Origin: Azolla pinnata
Lineage: Eukaryota; Streptophyta; Polypodiopsida; Salviniales; Salviniaceae
DNA: 23,071 bases
NCBI GenBank assembly: GCA_037176905.1
Contig: JBBBWG010009324.1
Location: forward strand, 1-23,071
Direction of reading: 5' to 3'
Shown here: positions 1 through 10,899 of the stretch, piece by piece
How positions within the stretch are numbered: position 1 is the first letter of the stretch
How the letters are laid out: each line of letters opens with the position of its first letter
Made by a program: the position numbers and the translations under genes
Notes under the pieces: generated by a model
What the model was told of the DNA's origin: nothing
Database searches by the model: none
What the model saw: only the letters and a program-made list of their open reading frames with translations

Positions 1-2
1 TT

Positions 3-1345
3 CGACAAGAGTACGGCGTAGACTTCGACGAAGTCTTCTCACCCGTCGTAAAGATGACCACCCTTCGTTTCCTCCTCAGCGTAGTCACGCTCGAGGACTT
101 GGAACTTCTTCAGTTAGATGTCAAAATGACATTCCTCCATAGTGATCTAGATATATAGAGCAGCTGCAAGGCTTTGCATCACCAAGCCATAAACATCTCG
201 TATGTCGGTTACGGAAGAGCTTGTACGGCTTAAAACAAGCTCTGAGGCAATGGTATCGGAAGTTCGACGATTTCGTATGATTGATCGGCTTTCTTCGGTC
301 GGATGAGGACCATTGCTTCTATAGTAAGGACGCACCCAATGGGAATCCCATCTACCTCATCCTTTACGTGGACGATATGCTGCTCTCCGGTCGACATATC
401 GGAGAGCTTGCCAAACTCCGACGGCAAATGCTGTTGAAGTTCGCTATGAAGGACCTCGGTCTGGCGCATCACATTCTCAGGATGAAGATCACGCGGGATC
501 GCCATTCGCGACAATTGTATCTATCTCAATCCGCTTACATCCGACGAATTTTGGAGCGCTTCAGCATGCATTCGACTCGATCTGTTACAACACAGCTACC
601 TGCCAACCTTCGGCTGTCACGGAAGGACTGCCCGACACACGGTCCAAAGGGGGACCATATGAAGTCGGTACCATACGCACTAGCTGTTGGCTCGTTGATG
701 TACGCTATGGTCGCGACGCGGCCAAACATAGCACATGCGGTTGGAGTCGTAAGCAGATTCATGCACAATCCCGGCCGCCCACGCTGGAACGTAGTGAAGC
801 ATATATTCAGATATCTAGTTGGCACACAACACTACGGCATCAAATTCGGACCAAAGGAACCCTTAGGCCTAGTTGGCTACAACGACTCGGATTACGCGGG
901 TTGTCTCGACATTCGGAAATCGATGTCCGGATACTTGTTCAGGTTCGGGTACGGCGCCATTTCGTGGAGATCGAAACAACAGGACTATACGGCTACGAGT
1001 ACGACCGAAGCAAAGTACATAGCTGAGTCGGACGTAGCGAATGAAGCCCTTTGGCTCGGACGACTAGCTCATACGTTTCGACAAGTTAATTCGAAATGGA
1101 TTCCGACCGTAATCAGCGACAGCTAGGGAGCCGTCGCTTTAACGAAGAATCCGGTACATCACAATGCCTCAAAGCATATCGAGGTTCGGTACCACTTCGT
1201 TAGGGATTGCGCAACTAAGGAGATGCTCAGTCTAGAGAAGGTCTCTACGATTGACAATGTTGCGGACGCGATGACCACGAGTCTTTCAATGGACCGATTT
1301 CGGTCCTTGCGCGATCGGATGTGCGTGGAGCTGATTTCGTACTAG
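3..1345 (+). pseudogene. Ty1/copia retrotransposon pol relic: reverse transcriptase and RNase H (5' part outside window)
   Basis: This is the C-terminal part of a copia polyprotein. It begins in the reverse transcriptase palm (YGVDFDEVFSPVVKMTT, positions 12-62). It continues with SLYGLKQA (near 220), the catalytic YVDD box (365-380), the connection region, and RNase H with STTEAKY (near 1000-1020). The end shows the family motif KHIEVRYHF (1167-1193) and a stop at 1343-1345. Three breaks are visible: the frame changes near 150-160, just after a TAG at 156-158; TGA at 278-280; and TAG at 1124-1126, where the family normally has Gln (CAG to TAG). Otherwise about 280 codons are open, so the copy is degraded but not ancient. 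Gag, protease and integrase lie to the left or are lost. It is not functional. The assignment to Ty1/copia rests on recognised motifs and is secure; the lineage is not. Confidence 0.93.
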
Positions 1346-1625
1346 TACGATCATTCGTACTTTTACAATTATTCTTACTCCTGACTCGATCGTACTACTA
1401 CGATCATTCGGATTTCTCCGATTGTACTTTTCCGTAGTAAATCAGCCCCTTTGTAAATCTGTAAAACTTGTACATTTTTTCTTTCTTCTTTTTTACGGAT
1501 TTTTGGAACACGCCCATTACGGGGAAGTGTCGAATGCGGGCATTTAATGGCCGTGTCCACACAGTCCATAAGTGGACGAGCCATATTTGTAATATGCTGG
1601 AAAGGCTTGAGCCTTAGCTTGGGGG

Positions 1626-1633
1626 TATAAATA
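1626..1633 (+). promoter_or_regulatory. TATA box of the presumed LTR promoter
   Basis: TATAAATA lies in a GGGGG-TATAAATA-CC context, about 280 bases after the copia pol stop. This fits the U3 promoter of an LTR, with transcription expected to start about 30 bases downstream. The role is inferred from position and motif only. Confidence 0.55.
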
Positions 1634-1699
1634 CCAAGCTTGTATAGTCGTCCAAGGTTGGTTGCTCTAACTTCATATAATAGCAGAGCTATTTCATGC

Positions 1700-1701
<2 letters not shown>

Positions 1702-1740
<39 letters not shown>
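1702..1740 (+). repeat. (TC)n microsatellite
   Basis: A nearly pure run of about 19 TC units lies downstream of the presumed LTR TATA box. Such pyrimidine tracts are common in plant leader regions. It is likely to vary in length. Confidence 0.95.
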
Positions 1741-1743
<3 letters not shown>

Positions 1744-1904
1744 TCTTTGCCGCCACCACTGACCGCCTCATACCTGAAGCTTCCTCCTTCAGATCTGATC
1801 TTCTCCTTGTTTAGACTTACACCTTGACACCTCCACCATACTGCTGGGAGGTAGTGCTTCGTTCCGCGCAACGGCCTTCTTATAACAACGCGGCCATACT
1901 GCAC

Positions 1905-2720
1905 ATTTACTTCAAATTATCTCATACACTACAAGGTATTGGGTCATTTACTGAGAATCACGTTAAATATATTGTAACCCCAACTTCTATCGTAACTTTG
2001 CTACGACTATAGACGCGATTTTAGCCACGAGATTGACGCAAGTTTTTTGTGCAAGTTTACCGTAAACTTTACCATAACTTTTACACGAGTTTTGACACCA
2101 GTATAGCTGTGCTTATAAACGTTTGCCTCAAAAACTTTAGACAATTTGACGCACCAATCACCGCATGAATAGATAATCAGTAGACTCAAGTATAGATGCA
2201 TAATTTTATGCATGCATAGACGAGAATTTTGTCGCGACCAAAATAGCTTGTTTGACGTGCTTTTGTCACGACCAAACACATGCATAGATGCTCTGGTAGC
2301 CACAATATTTGACACGCTTGCAGACACTAACTATTTTTGCTATTTTGTCGCCTTTTTACCACGTCAATGGCACAATCAATACCTTGTAGTGAATTGCATC
2401 AATATTGCATGAACCTAGCGACTAAACAATGTGAATGTCATGTCAAAGCCATGATGTCCTTATTAGGTACTGCTTGCATCAAATGTATGCCGAAGTTACG
2501 TGAATGTCCCAACATCAATTTTGTAGAAATATTGCGGCAAAAAATATGCATGAAACTATACTTCAGTCTTGCATGAACATGCATGACACGTCAAATATGC
2601 ATCAAAGTTGTGTTTATGTAGTTGCGTCAAATATGTCATAGAATTACATAGAGTGGCGTTTGACACTACCAAGAGGGAATTTTTTGGAAAAAATAGTGCA
2701 TCAAGGGCATGAATGCCATG
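1905..2720. repeat. Region of short degenerate repeated motifs
   Basis: There is no gene here. Short words recur at irregular spacing. TTTTGTCGCGACCAAA (from 2227) and TTTTGTCACGACCAAA (from 2262) are near-identical. TTTGACGTGC, TTTGACACGC and TTTGACGCAC are variants. GCATGAA or GCATCAA occurs around 2165, 2396, 2408, 2478, 2550, 2573, 2601 and 2698. This looks like a decayed array of short tandem repeats, but no clean period could be read by eye. Confidence 0.4.
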
Positions 2721-4649
2721 TATATATATTAACATTAAATCTACAAATATACTAAAGATTAGTAACATTCATGGTTTATCTTCTATATTAAGTGTTAGGT
2801 TGATCAATAATTAAAAACTGAAATAAACTCATCATGTTCGATAAATGGCATATAGAAATTTGTTATTAGAGTACTTATTTCTCACTTGGCTTGAATTATA
2901 ATTATTCTAAACCTTGATATATAGATAGCTATTATTCTAAATATGACATAGGGACTGATTTTGAACTCTACTTTTAACTACTAGGATAAAATCATACGTT
3001 ATTTAATTCATGAATAAAGTGTTTAATTGCTAGAATTATTATGTTGGATCTATAAAATAAATTTTTCTTGGGACTTAAGTTATTAGTTTGAAGTCTATAC
3101 TTTTAAGTAATAAGATAAAAGCTTATTTATTTATCTATAATTAGACTTGTAAAATATAGTTAGACTTCTTATATTAGATTTATATATATATATATCTTAT
3201 CTATTTTATACATGATCAAACTTTTTAATAGTTAGACTTCTTATACTCGATCTATTATTTAATTCTTCATTTTGTAGTAACTATCCTTGATTTCCTGTGA
3301 AAATAAAAATTCAAAATAAGATTTTTTTAGTTAATTTAATTGAATTTATATTAAGCTCAATGTCATTCAATTGTAATATAGAAATCTAAAATAATATTTA
3401 TGTTACACATATCATACATACATATGTATATATATGTTAAAATACATACGTACGTATACATATAAATGTATATATTTTATAAAAAATAAATATACTCCTT
3501 TTCTCATGCAATATTCTTTTTGCTTTGATTTAACCCTTGGTTTTCGTATCTGTGTTCCTCTACTTCTTCTATCACCCTTTTCTTCTTACATATTAGTAGT
3601 TAGTGATTGAATTCTCTACTACAAAATAACCAACTTATATTTGTACCACATGAAGTGCTAAGTGAATGTTTAACTTTTCCATTGATAATATTTGGATAAT
3701 TTGGAATCCACCTAAAAGATTAGTTGCAACCGTAGCCATAAAAAACTATGGGAACTATTTCATTTTAAAATTTAGCCAAAGTTTAGACAATTCAAGTAGG
3801 TGGAGAAAAACATGTGAAGAATAACAAACGAAGAGAAGATAACAATTTCAACAAACCAAGTGTCGGGTTCAATTTCACAATTCTTATTGTACTTCAAGTT
3901 GGCTTTCTTATTCATTTTACTTTTAAATTTGTCTTTTAATCAAATGTTATGTAATGTAAAATGGCTAAGCTATAATAAAATTTATGATAATCGATTGTTG
4001 ATGTATCTGTTCAAAGTGTATTGTGTGTTTGTTCTTCTTGGCCTTCACCACTACAAGTCTACCGCACATATGTTCTAACTTGACAGGTTACGTGCTTAAA
4101 AATGTGCAAAGATCGTCTGTAATTGGTCGTGGTTTCTTAAGTTTTTTGGTGATTCTTTGGTTTTTATCTTACTAACTTTTTATGATCATTTCTTTAGTTG
4201 TTTTTTTAACCAATTAAAAGTATAATTTACCCCGAAAAAGCAAAAAAACTATCATAATTATTATTGTTAATAATTTCCTTTTTTGTATTAAGGTTGAGTG
4301 ACTTTAATATATTCTATTGTTAGTGGATACAATGTATACATAATATTATGTAGTAAATGGTATTAAAATTTAACGTCCACACACACATATAGTTGTGATT
4401 TTTTTGCCTATCTTATCATTGATTATCAAAAAGAATGTCAAAAAAATATATAATAGATTATAGATGTATTTATGTATGTCTGTATGTATATAAGTATGTA
4501 TGTATACGATTTACTTAGCACTTTGAAATACATAACTAGTTATGGACGTCTACCTGATATTATGATGTGCTTATCATCATATCATAGCTTATCACAGATA
4601 GAAAGGGTGTATTCTTTGCACAAGAAAATATATACCTACCCTGGCCAGT
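2721..4649. other. AT-rich intergenic DNA with short microsatellites, no gene seen
   Basis: Very AT-rich sequence with frequent stops in all frames; the longest frames show no recognisable protein. It holds a (TA)n run near 3180-3196, alternating purine-pyrimidine TACA/TGTA sequence near 3410-3475, and a TATG-type run near 4463-4505. I see no RNA gene or transposon ends. Confidence 0.6.
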
Positions 4650-6405
4650 TCAACAATCGGAGCTAACGGTGCAAGCTAAGGCTCCGGCAGTTGCAGTCAT
4701 GTATGGGGCGAAACGAATTGGTGAAGGGCCATTGTGCGTTGCATCCAAGTTGATATCCACCCTGGCGGAGGTACCTGACTGTACAAAGAAGGCGCCATCG
4801 AGGAAAGTGTCGCCAAAGGACCTCCAAATCCAGCCCTGCCATTGTGCTTTGGGAGTGTCCACTCGATACGTCACCTGCAATGTGGTTATACGACATTCAT
4901 AGATACGCAGAACGTACAATATGCATATGCTAACACAGATCTGATCTAGACTGTAATTCGTGCTATCCGGCGCGGATTGGCGAGTTTGTCACCTCACGGT
5001 GAGCACCATCAGTAGCACGGAAGCGGTTGCCCTCGCTGACGATGGTGGGGTTGGAGGTGCCGCCGATAGCGTACAGCTCCCATCCGTCGTAATCGTTGTT
5101 TAGAACGTGGAAGTAGCCGTAACGGCACCTGTGTATCAATCATGGCTCAGCGCTCAGCAGCACATGACGACGAATGGCAGATCAGCCAGATGATTATCAT
5201 GATATAATTAATTGTCCGGAGTGCAGTCAGTATTACAAGGTTGTTGGTGAAACCGATCGCGAGCTGCTAGTGCAGGATGGGATATTCGCCAGCGCGCGCC
5301 GTACGAGTGCTCATATTATTTGTTACTTAAAGGAATAATTGGGAAGCTGTTTTCGGATCACCTGGGCATGCGCTGGACGAGGCCCGGGCCGAAGTGGTTG
5401 AAGGCGAGGGTGACGCGCATGGCCTTGTCGGCGGAGAAGAGGTCGCTGTGGCCGAGGAGGATGGTCTTGTCGTGGTGGGAGAAGAAGTTGTTGGAGATGG
5501 TGACGAGGGTGGAGGCGTGGATGACGTCGACGAGGCCGTCGTAGCACGAGGAGAGCGAGTTGTGGTCGATCCAGACGTTGCGGGACGCGAAGACGGCGAT
5601 GGCGTCGCCGTCGGAGCCGGCGCGGAAGCCGACGCGCGACGGCGAGGAGCGCACGAGGCCGGGCCGGCCGGGTGTGCAGTCGTGGATGTGGAGCCCGTGG
5701 ACGATCACGTTGGACGCGTGGGTGATGGTGAGGCAGGGGCCGTAGGCGATGTGGACCTGCGCGCCGCGCCCGTCGATCGTCTTGTCGCTGGCGATGAGGA
5801 GCTCGTTGGCGAGCGTGATGGTCATGTCGCGCGCGAACGTGATCCACAGCGGCGCGTCCTGGATCGCGCCGTACCGCAGCGTCCCCGGCGCCGGGTTGCG
5901 CGCGTCGTCGGCGTTGCTCGTCACCACGTAGATCGCGCCCGCCTTCCCGCCCGTCGTCCCGCGCCCGAAGCCGATCGCGCAGTCCGCGAGCCGCTTCCGA
6001 TCCTGCGCCCAGCTCGCGCCTGCACCCCTCCAGCAGCCGTCGATCGCGTTCCAGTAGTACGGCTGGCCGGCCCACACCGCATCCCGTGTACTAGAGTACT
6101 TTCATGGCATTAATATATATATATATATATACATATGCATAGTAGTCATCACTTTCGACTTAGGGCCGGCCCCGGCCATCATATCCTATAGCTCATATCA
6201 TATCTAGCCACATACGTCGCCAACTTGCAGTGCCACAATATCTACATTCCGTTGATCCCAGATCATTCGTCAGCAGCACGTACCTCGTATCGTTCACGGC
6301 TTGGATCCCCTCCGCGCCCCACAAGCATCCGCATTCCAGTACTATGAGTATGATTACCCACCGCATCCACATCATCTGGTTGCCGGAGGCCAGCAGCACC
6401 GCCAT
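4650..6405 (-). CDS. Pectate lyase (polysaccharide lyase family 1), four exons, complete, 403 aa
   Basis: Cleaves de-esterified pectin (polygalacturonate) in the cell wall by beta-elimination, with calcium. The exons in order are 6284-6405, 5362-6090, 4993-5128 and 4650-4874. The introns, 6091-6283 (193 bp), 5129-5361 (233 bp) and 4875-4992 (118 bp), all have GT/AG ends, and the joins keep frame. Residues about 11-32 form a signal peptide (hydrophobic core [15 protein letters not shown]), so secretion is expected; Met11 or Met12 could also be the start. Family landmarks are GFGRG (81-85), TIDGRG (145-150), SDGD (200-203), WIDH (214-217), GHSD (254-257) and RMPRCR (281-286), which carries the catalytic arginine of the RxPxxR motif. 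The C-terminal exon has the usual WRSFGD..LDGAFF block. The length is normal and no key residue is missing, so it is probably active. Exon 2 is very GC-rich while the flanks are AT-rich. Which plant paralogue it is cannot be told. Confidence 0.93.
6114..6131. repeat. (AT)n microsatellite in pectate lyase intron 1
   Basis: A run of about nine AT units lies inside the first intron, 23 bases from the acceptor of exon 2. It is useful as a length marker and has no evident function. Confidence 0.85.
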
Positions 6406-6661
6406 TAATATTGACGTCGCAGTGTTATGTACTATCGTCTGGAGTACTACTGGAGATTGCCGGATCGGGCCGGCCGGAGGATCAAAGCTTGCTGCTGGCT
6501 TCGATGAGGCTCAGCGACATTGACCTCTCGCTAGTTACGCCGAATAAACGGCTGAAATCGCTTTCCAATTTAAATGATCTGCCTGCAGCAGCTCGAGAAA
6601 TATTCGTTGGCGGATCATTATTCTTCCAACTGCAGTTTCACGACGTCTGTCAATAACATAT
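6406..6661 (-). promoter_or_regulatory. Upstream region of the pectate lyase gene
   Basis: This stretch lies immediately upstream of the pectate lyase start on the minus strand. Read on that strand, an ATATAAATA sequence at about 6657-6665 is a candidate TATA box, which would give a 5' leader of roughly 220 bases. No other element is clear, and the assignment is positional. Confidence 0.3.
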
Positions 6662-7223
6662 TTATATTTCTTCATGCACGTCCCCCAACACTTCCTCGCC
6701 ACTATGTATCTCTTTGAGTATCTGTATTCTCTCCTTCATCAAAACTGTATTCCGCTTTATGATTTTCTTCAGAACGAACGGCACAATCCGGAAACAGATG
6801 TATCTTTCATGAACACTTTGATCCATAAGTACATGCCTTAATTCCTTTTGAAATATGATCAATACAACTCATGCAACAGATCATGCATACCGTCATGCTA
6901 TAAGAATCTCTCCTTCACCATGACAATGCCGGCACTTGAAACCCCTAGACCCTAAACGTTCCCAGCTAAATCCCTGCACAAAATGCATGGCCTCATCTAT
7001 GGTGAAGGCCCCACCAAATTCTATCGACTTCTTCATCATGCAACGTCCAGCAACGAGGCGCATGAAAATATTCCTCAATTTGTGCGCTCTCCATGTTTGC
7101 ATAAAAAAATCTTTGCGTACAGGAAAATAGATGCTTGACAGGTAGAAACGGCCCTTTTCTTATATGATAAGTTGGCGCAGCTTGGCGAACATCGTCACTG
7201 CCAATATACTTGCTAAACAACAT
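6662..7223 (-). pseudogene. Unrecognised coding relic on the minus strand, frame broken
   Basis: Three successive minus-strand frames (7223 to 6993, 7102 to 6893, 6862 to 6662) have protein-like composition, unlike the AT-rich DNA around them. The first two overlap and would join through a one- or two-base change at the A-run near 7105-7113, which suggests one ancestral frame with a homopolymer frameshift. The middle piece contains FKCRHCHGEG, a single CxxCxGxG motif of the kind found in DnaJ-type zinc domains; one copy is not enough to assign that family. The last piece is rich in Ile, Lys and Glu (KERIQILKEIHSGEEV). I do not recognise the protein. It could be a gene fragment carried by a transposon, a decayed host gene, or chance. 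Confidence 0.3.
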
Positions 7224-8597
7224 AATTAATCCTTTTAAGATTATATTTTGAAACTATAGCTTCAAACTGTTCGACGTAGTCAAAGGTAATTTGATTAATT
7301 CTTATAATTATTCTATTTATATATTTAACAAATTGTATATACATAATTTTGGGGTCTCATGATGTTCCGGATGAATTATTCTCTCGTTGAGCAAATTTTC
7401 ACCATCATCGCTCCCTCCTAATTTGGCTTTATCTTGTAGATATAGCTAATTAAGTCGCTAAATTTACTATTAATACAAACTAACTAAGACAAGTATTGAA
7501 GTATTTGCATTAATATCATTTTAACATGGAATAATTACAGTGCTACCATCAAAATATATGTCAACTACGTATACATTTTGAGACGTGGTTGTAGGGACAA
7601 TTCAGCGATGATTTTTACCAAGCAATTTGGGAAGCCTCCTATTGGGCTACTTGAGCCTCAATAACTAATAAGTCATTATGGTTTTTCCTATAAAGTTATA
7701 TATATAACCTTATATTTTAGCTCCATCACCCAAAGCTTTTTTCACAATGGTTCATAATAACCAAAGCTCCTCGAAAATAGCCAAAAAATTTCGAGCCACA
7801 ACATCGTACCTAATCCTAGTCACATGTTTTCATGACTTCATCTCCAACAATGTTTCCTATTGCTTCTACACAACTTCTTGACTTAACCACAAAATTGTAC
7901 TTCCTAGCAAGGGCAAAATCTTCCTTATTAGATTGAATACTACCAAACCAGAGCTTTTGGCACTAAAATAAAGTTAAGTGCTAGGATAAGGAAAAAGAAA
8001 GCATGTTAGTACAAATGACCACTGCAAACTAATCTCTATGGTCTGACCAAAACAAGGAATTACATTCTATATTTGAAAAAACCTTAGCTTTTGTCTAACA
8101 CTTTTAACCTAATATGCGATGCAACCACAACCCAACGTTAGAATGACCACAATTTCAAAAGAACAATAATAATCACCCCAACACTACTTTGACAAAAGTG
8201 TATATTGCGGCCATAATGGACACGTTGAACGTGAATATTAGACCTAGTGTCAAGAACAACGAGTACAACAACACCAACAACAACATGGCCGCGTCTAAGA
8301 GTGTATCTCCAACAACTCAATGCACTTGGTCCTCAGCTTGGGCAATATGGTATAGAGAATTTACAAGTCCTAATTACATTTTCACTAAATAGCAGCAAAT
8401 ATTGTATCCCTTTAAATAGAAGCAAAATCCATAAGCGGTTAATTGGCACTAGCACCACCCATCATATAACGCTACAAAGACATGACTCTGCAACTCCAAG
8501 AAACTTCCAAGTGGCATGCGCTTGTACCTCAGCAAAAACCACTCTCTCATGGCCATCAGATTTAGCAACATGTACATGACCTTTCTAAGTGGAGTAA
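7224..8597. other. AT-rich intergenic DNA, no gene seen
   Basis: No recognisable protein, RNA gene or transposon terminus was found. There is a loose CAA-rich patch near 8255-8285. Open frames here are short and without family motifs. Confidence 0.55.
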
Positions 8598-9152
8598 GTG
8601 TCACTATCTCCAACATATATCGTATTCTCGGACTTAGCCCGAATGTACTTTCGCTCACAATGCTATATTGATTGGATCGTCCATTAAATTCTTTTATAAT
8701 TCTTTCTTTATTCACTTTACCCCAAAATTTATGTCCAATCCACATTTTGTAATCAGTGACTCATCTTCTTATAACCTTTGTCGAAATAAAGTTGTGTTTG
8801 CCATTATGTAGCATTATAGGTTTGGCCACATCAAGAGTGTCACATTAAATTATCTCCAATTACATATATCATATTTCGGGACTTAGTGACTAGAATATCC
8901 TTTCAGATAAAGTGACTTCATGAATTAGATCATCCACTAAATTCTTTCATAAATATTATATTATCCACTTCAAACTCCCTAATGGACAGTTTGAGGTTAT
9001 CAAATTACCACAAAAAGATTGTTTGTATCCGATAACTTTATAGATATCCAATCCACATTATTTAATTGGTGTCTCATTTTCTCATAGCTTCCATCCAACC
9101 AAAGTCTCGCTGATAAGGTTTAGCCACATTAACAATGTCACGTTAAATCACA
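8598..9152. repeat. Diverged direct tandem duplication, two copies plus the start of a third
   Basis: Copy A (8598-8836) and copy B (8837-9134) begin with GTGTCAC and share blocks in the same order: a CTCCAA...CATATATC block then GGACTTAG, ATCRTCCAYTAAATTCTTT, CCAATCCACATT and GGTTTRGCCACATYAA, before the next copy's RTGTCACRTTAAAT. A third start is visible at 9135. Copy B is longer because of an extra stretch near 8985-9045. Similarity was judged by eye. The array stops just before the second copia element. Confidence 0.65.
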
Positions 9153-9186
9153 TAGTTAAACAAAAGCTCTATGGCGGCTAACCCTT

Positions 9187-10785
9187 GTATTTAACCTCAT
9201 CAAGTTATGCGAAGGTTGTATCCTTAGGAAATCTACAAGCCACAAGATTCACCCTAGATCTCAATCCAAATTCACTCAGTTAGACCAACTAGTAAATAAT
9301 GACCTATGTGGCCCCATAAAAACAAGCTCACTCACTCATTATTTCCTAACTTTTATCAATGAATTTAGTGGCTATACAACCATTTACTTTGTGAAAAAAA
9401 AATGTGAAGCACTCACCTACTTCAAAGAATACTACTGACGGTTTTGTTAATAGGTATAAAGAAAGGCAGTTTGTCACGAAAAGATATACGCAAACGCATG
9501 GGATTAAATACAATGACATCTTTGCGCCAGCTGTGAAGATGACGACTATGCGCGCAGCTCTTAGTGTTGTAACTACAAAGGGATGGCATCCTCACCAGAT
9601 GGACATACAAAATGTATGTCTACAAGGAGACCTTCAAGAAGAGGTGTACATGGTACAACCCCTTAGATGTCGGTCAATCTGTCACTTAAAAAAGCCTCTA
9701 TACGGCCTAAAGCAAACCCCTCGTGCCAAGCACTCAAAGATTACACAATTTATGGATAAAATTGGCCTTGAGACTTCGCATGCCGACACCTCGTTTTATG
9801 TCCGTCAAGGGCGTGCAAACACACTGTGTGTTCTACTTTACATGGATGATTTAGTCATTACAGGCGCAGACTTGACCGACATCAATCGCATCAAGGCCCA
9901 ACTATCAAACACGTTCGAGATGAAGGACCTAGATAAATTACACTATTTTCTTGGGATCAAAATGATCCATACACCATCGGAAATATTGTGTCTTGAACAT
10001 GTTCAAATTTGACATTAGTGTGTGCAAACCCATCTCAACCCCTCTCGACTGCAATCACAAACTATGGCATGCGAACAGCCCCACTTATGATGTAGTATGG
10101 TTTCGCAAGAAAATTATTGGTAGTATTATCTACCTGACAATCACATGGCCTAACTTGAGTTATCTTGTTGGATTACGTAGTCAATTCATGCAGAAGCCGA
10201 CTGTAGAACACATGGATTGTGCATACCACATTCTAGAGTACATCAATAGTACTCTCAACCAGGGCCTTCTGTATCGCAAGGACATTTCAATATAGCTACA
10301 AGGGTACATCGATGCGGATTGGGCAGGAAACTCAACCAATCGACACTCGACCTCAAGATTTACGTTCACGCTTGGTAGTGCGGCAATCTTGTGGAGCAAC
10401 AATAAGCATCCGATTGTTGCACTATCTAATACGGAGGCAAAGTACAGAGGAGTTGTGGTTGCAACCTATGAGGCAATTTGGCTGAAGGGACTGCTGAAAG
10501 ATCTACACATGACAATCATAGAACTGATCACGATCCTCTAGACAACCTCAACAGCATCTAGCTTGCCAAAAATCCTATCTTCTACGCCCTCACTAGACAT
10601 ATCGAAGTACATTATCACTTCCTGCGGGAGCGTATTCTCCGTGGCGAGATCGATTTACGACACGTCTCTCCAAACCAGCAAGTGGCTGATATACTTTCCA
10701 AGGCACTTGATGTGAACAAACTTCAACAATTTTTTAAGATAATAGGTCTACAACATCTCAACGTGTCGAGCTTAACTAGGGGGAG
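9187..10785 (+). pseudogene. Second Ty1/copia element, internally deleted: partial integrase joined to reverse transcriptase and RNase H
   Basis: At 9208-9435 the frame reads the pre-integrase CEGC and the integrase start (NNDLCGPIKTSSL, then EFSGYTTIYFVKKK). Near 9420-9440 it jumps straight to the N-terminal part of reverse transcriptase (VNRYKERQFVTKRYTQTHG). The rest of the integrase core and the linker are missing. RT then runs to about 9990 with KPLYGLKQTPRA and a YMDD active site (9838-9849). The frame shifts near 9993-10010 and continues to a TAG at 10293-10295. RNase H follows (GYIDADWAGN; NTEAKY), with another shift near 10530, a TAG near 10559 and the terminal motif HIEVHYHFLRERI. 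It is defective. The sequence differs from the element at 3-1345, so the two belong to different families. Confidence 0.92.
10776..10785 (+). other. Polypurine tract of the second copia element
   Basis: CTAGGGGGAG lies just upstream of TGTGTGCC and shortly after the conserved end of pol. This is where copia elements carry the polypurine tract that primes plus-strand synthesis. The following TG would be the first bases of the 3' LTR. Confidence 0.65.
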
Positions 10786-10899
10786 TGTGTGCCAAGATGA
10801 TACGGCCCCACTAAGACAGTGAATGGTCAAAAGGGAGAGTTATATGAATAAGTGGGACAAAAAGGTCGCCACGAAAAAGGATGTGGAAGAGATACCGCA

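Larger units (their letters stand above)
1346..1904 (+). mobile_element. Probable 3' LTR of the first copia element (ends not defined)
   Basis: The stretch directly follows the pol stop codon, where a 3' LTR is expected. It contains a clear core promoter (TATAAATA, 1626-1633) and a pyrimidine microsatellite in the presumed transcribed part. A short repeat occurs twice, TACGATCATTCG at 1346-1357 and again from 1397. I could not see a convincing polypurine tract, TG...CA ends or a second LTR copy, so the limits are approximate and the right end is arbitrary. Confidence 0.5.

Noticed and set aside
230-825. Minus-strand frames opposite the first copia element
   Set aside because: They are antisense to readable RT and RNase H with conserved motifs, so they are by-products.
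4966-4993. Pectate lyase exon 3 read on past 4993 to an in-frame stop
   Set aside because: Splicing at GAG|GTGACA to the acceptor before 4874 restores the conserved C-terminal block, while read-through would truncate the protein.
5323-6075. Second minus-strand frame of 250 codons, very Arg-rich
   Set aside because: It is an alternate-frame shadow of the same exon with low-complexity composition.
5394-6113. Plus-strand frame of 239 codons rich in Val, Gly, Asp and Glu
   Set aside because: It is the exact antisense of pectate lyase exon 2 and is explained by its high GC at third positions; it shows no family motif.
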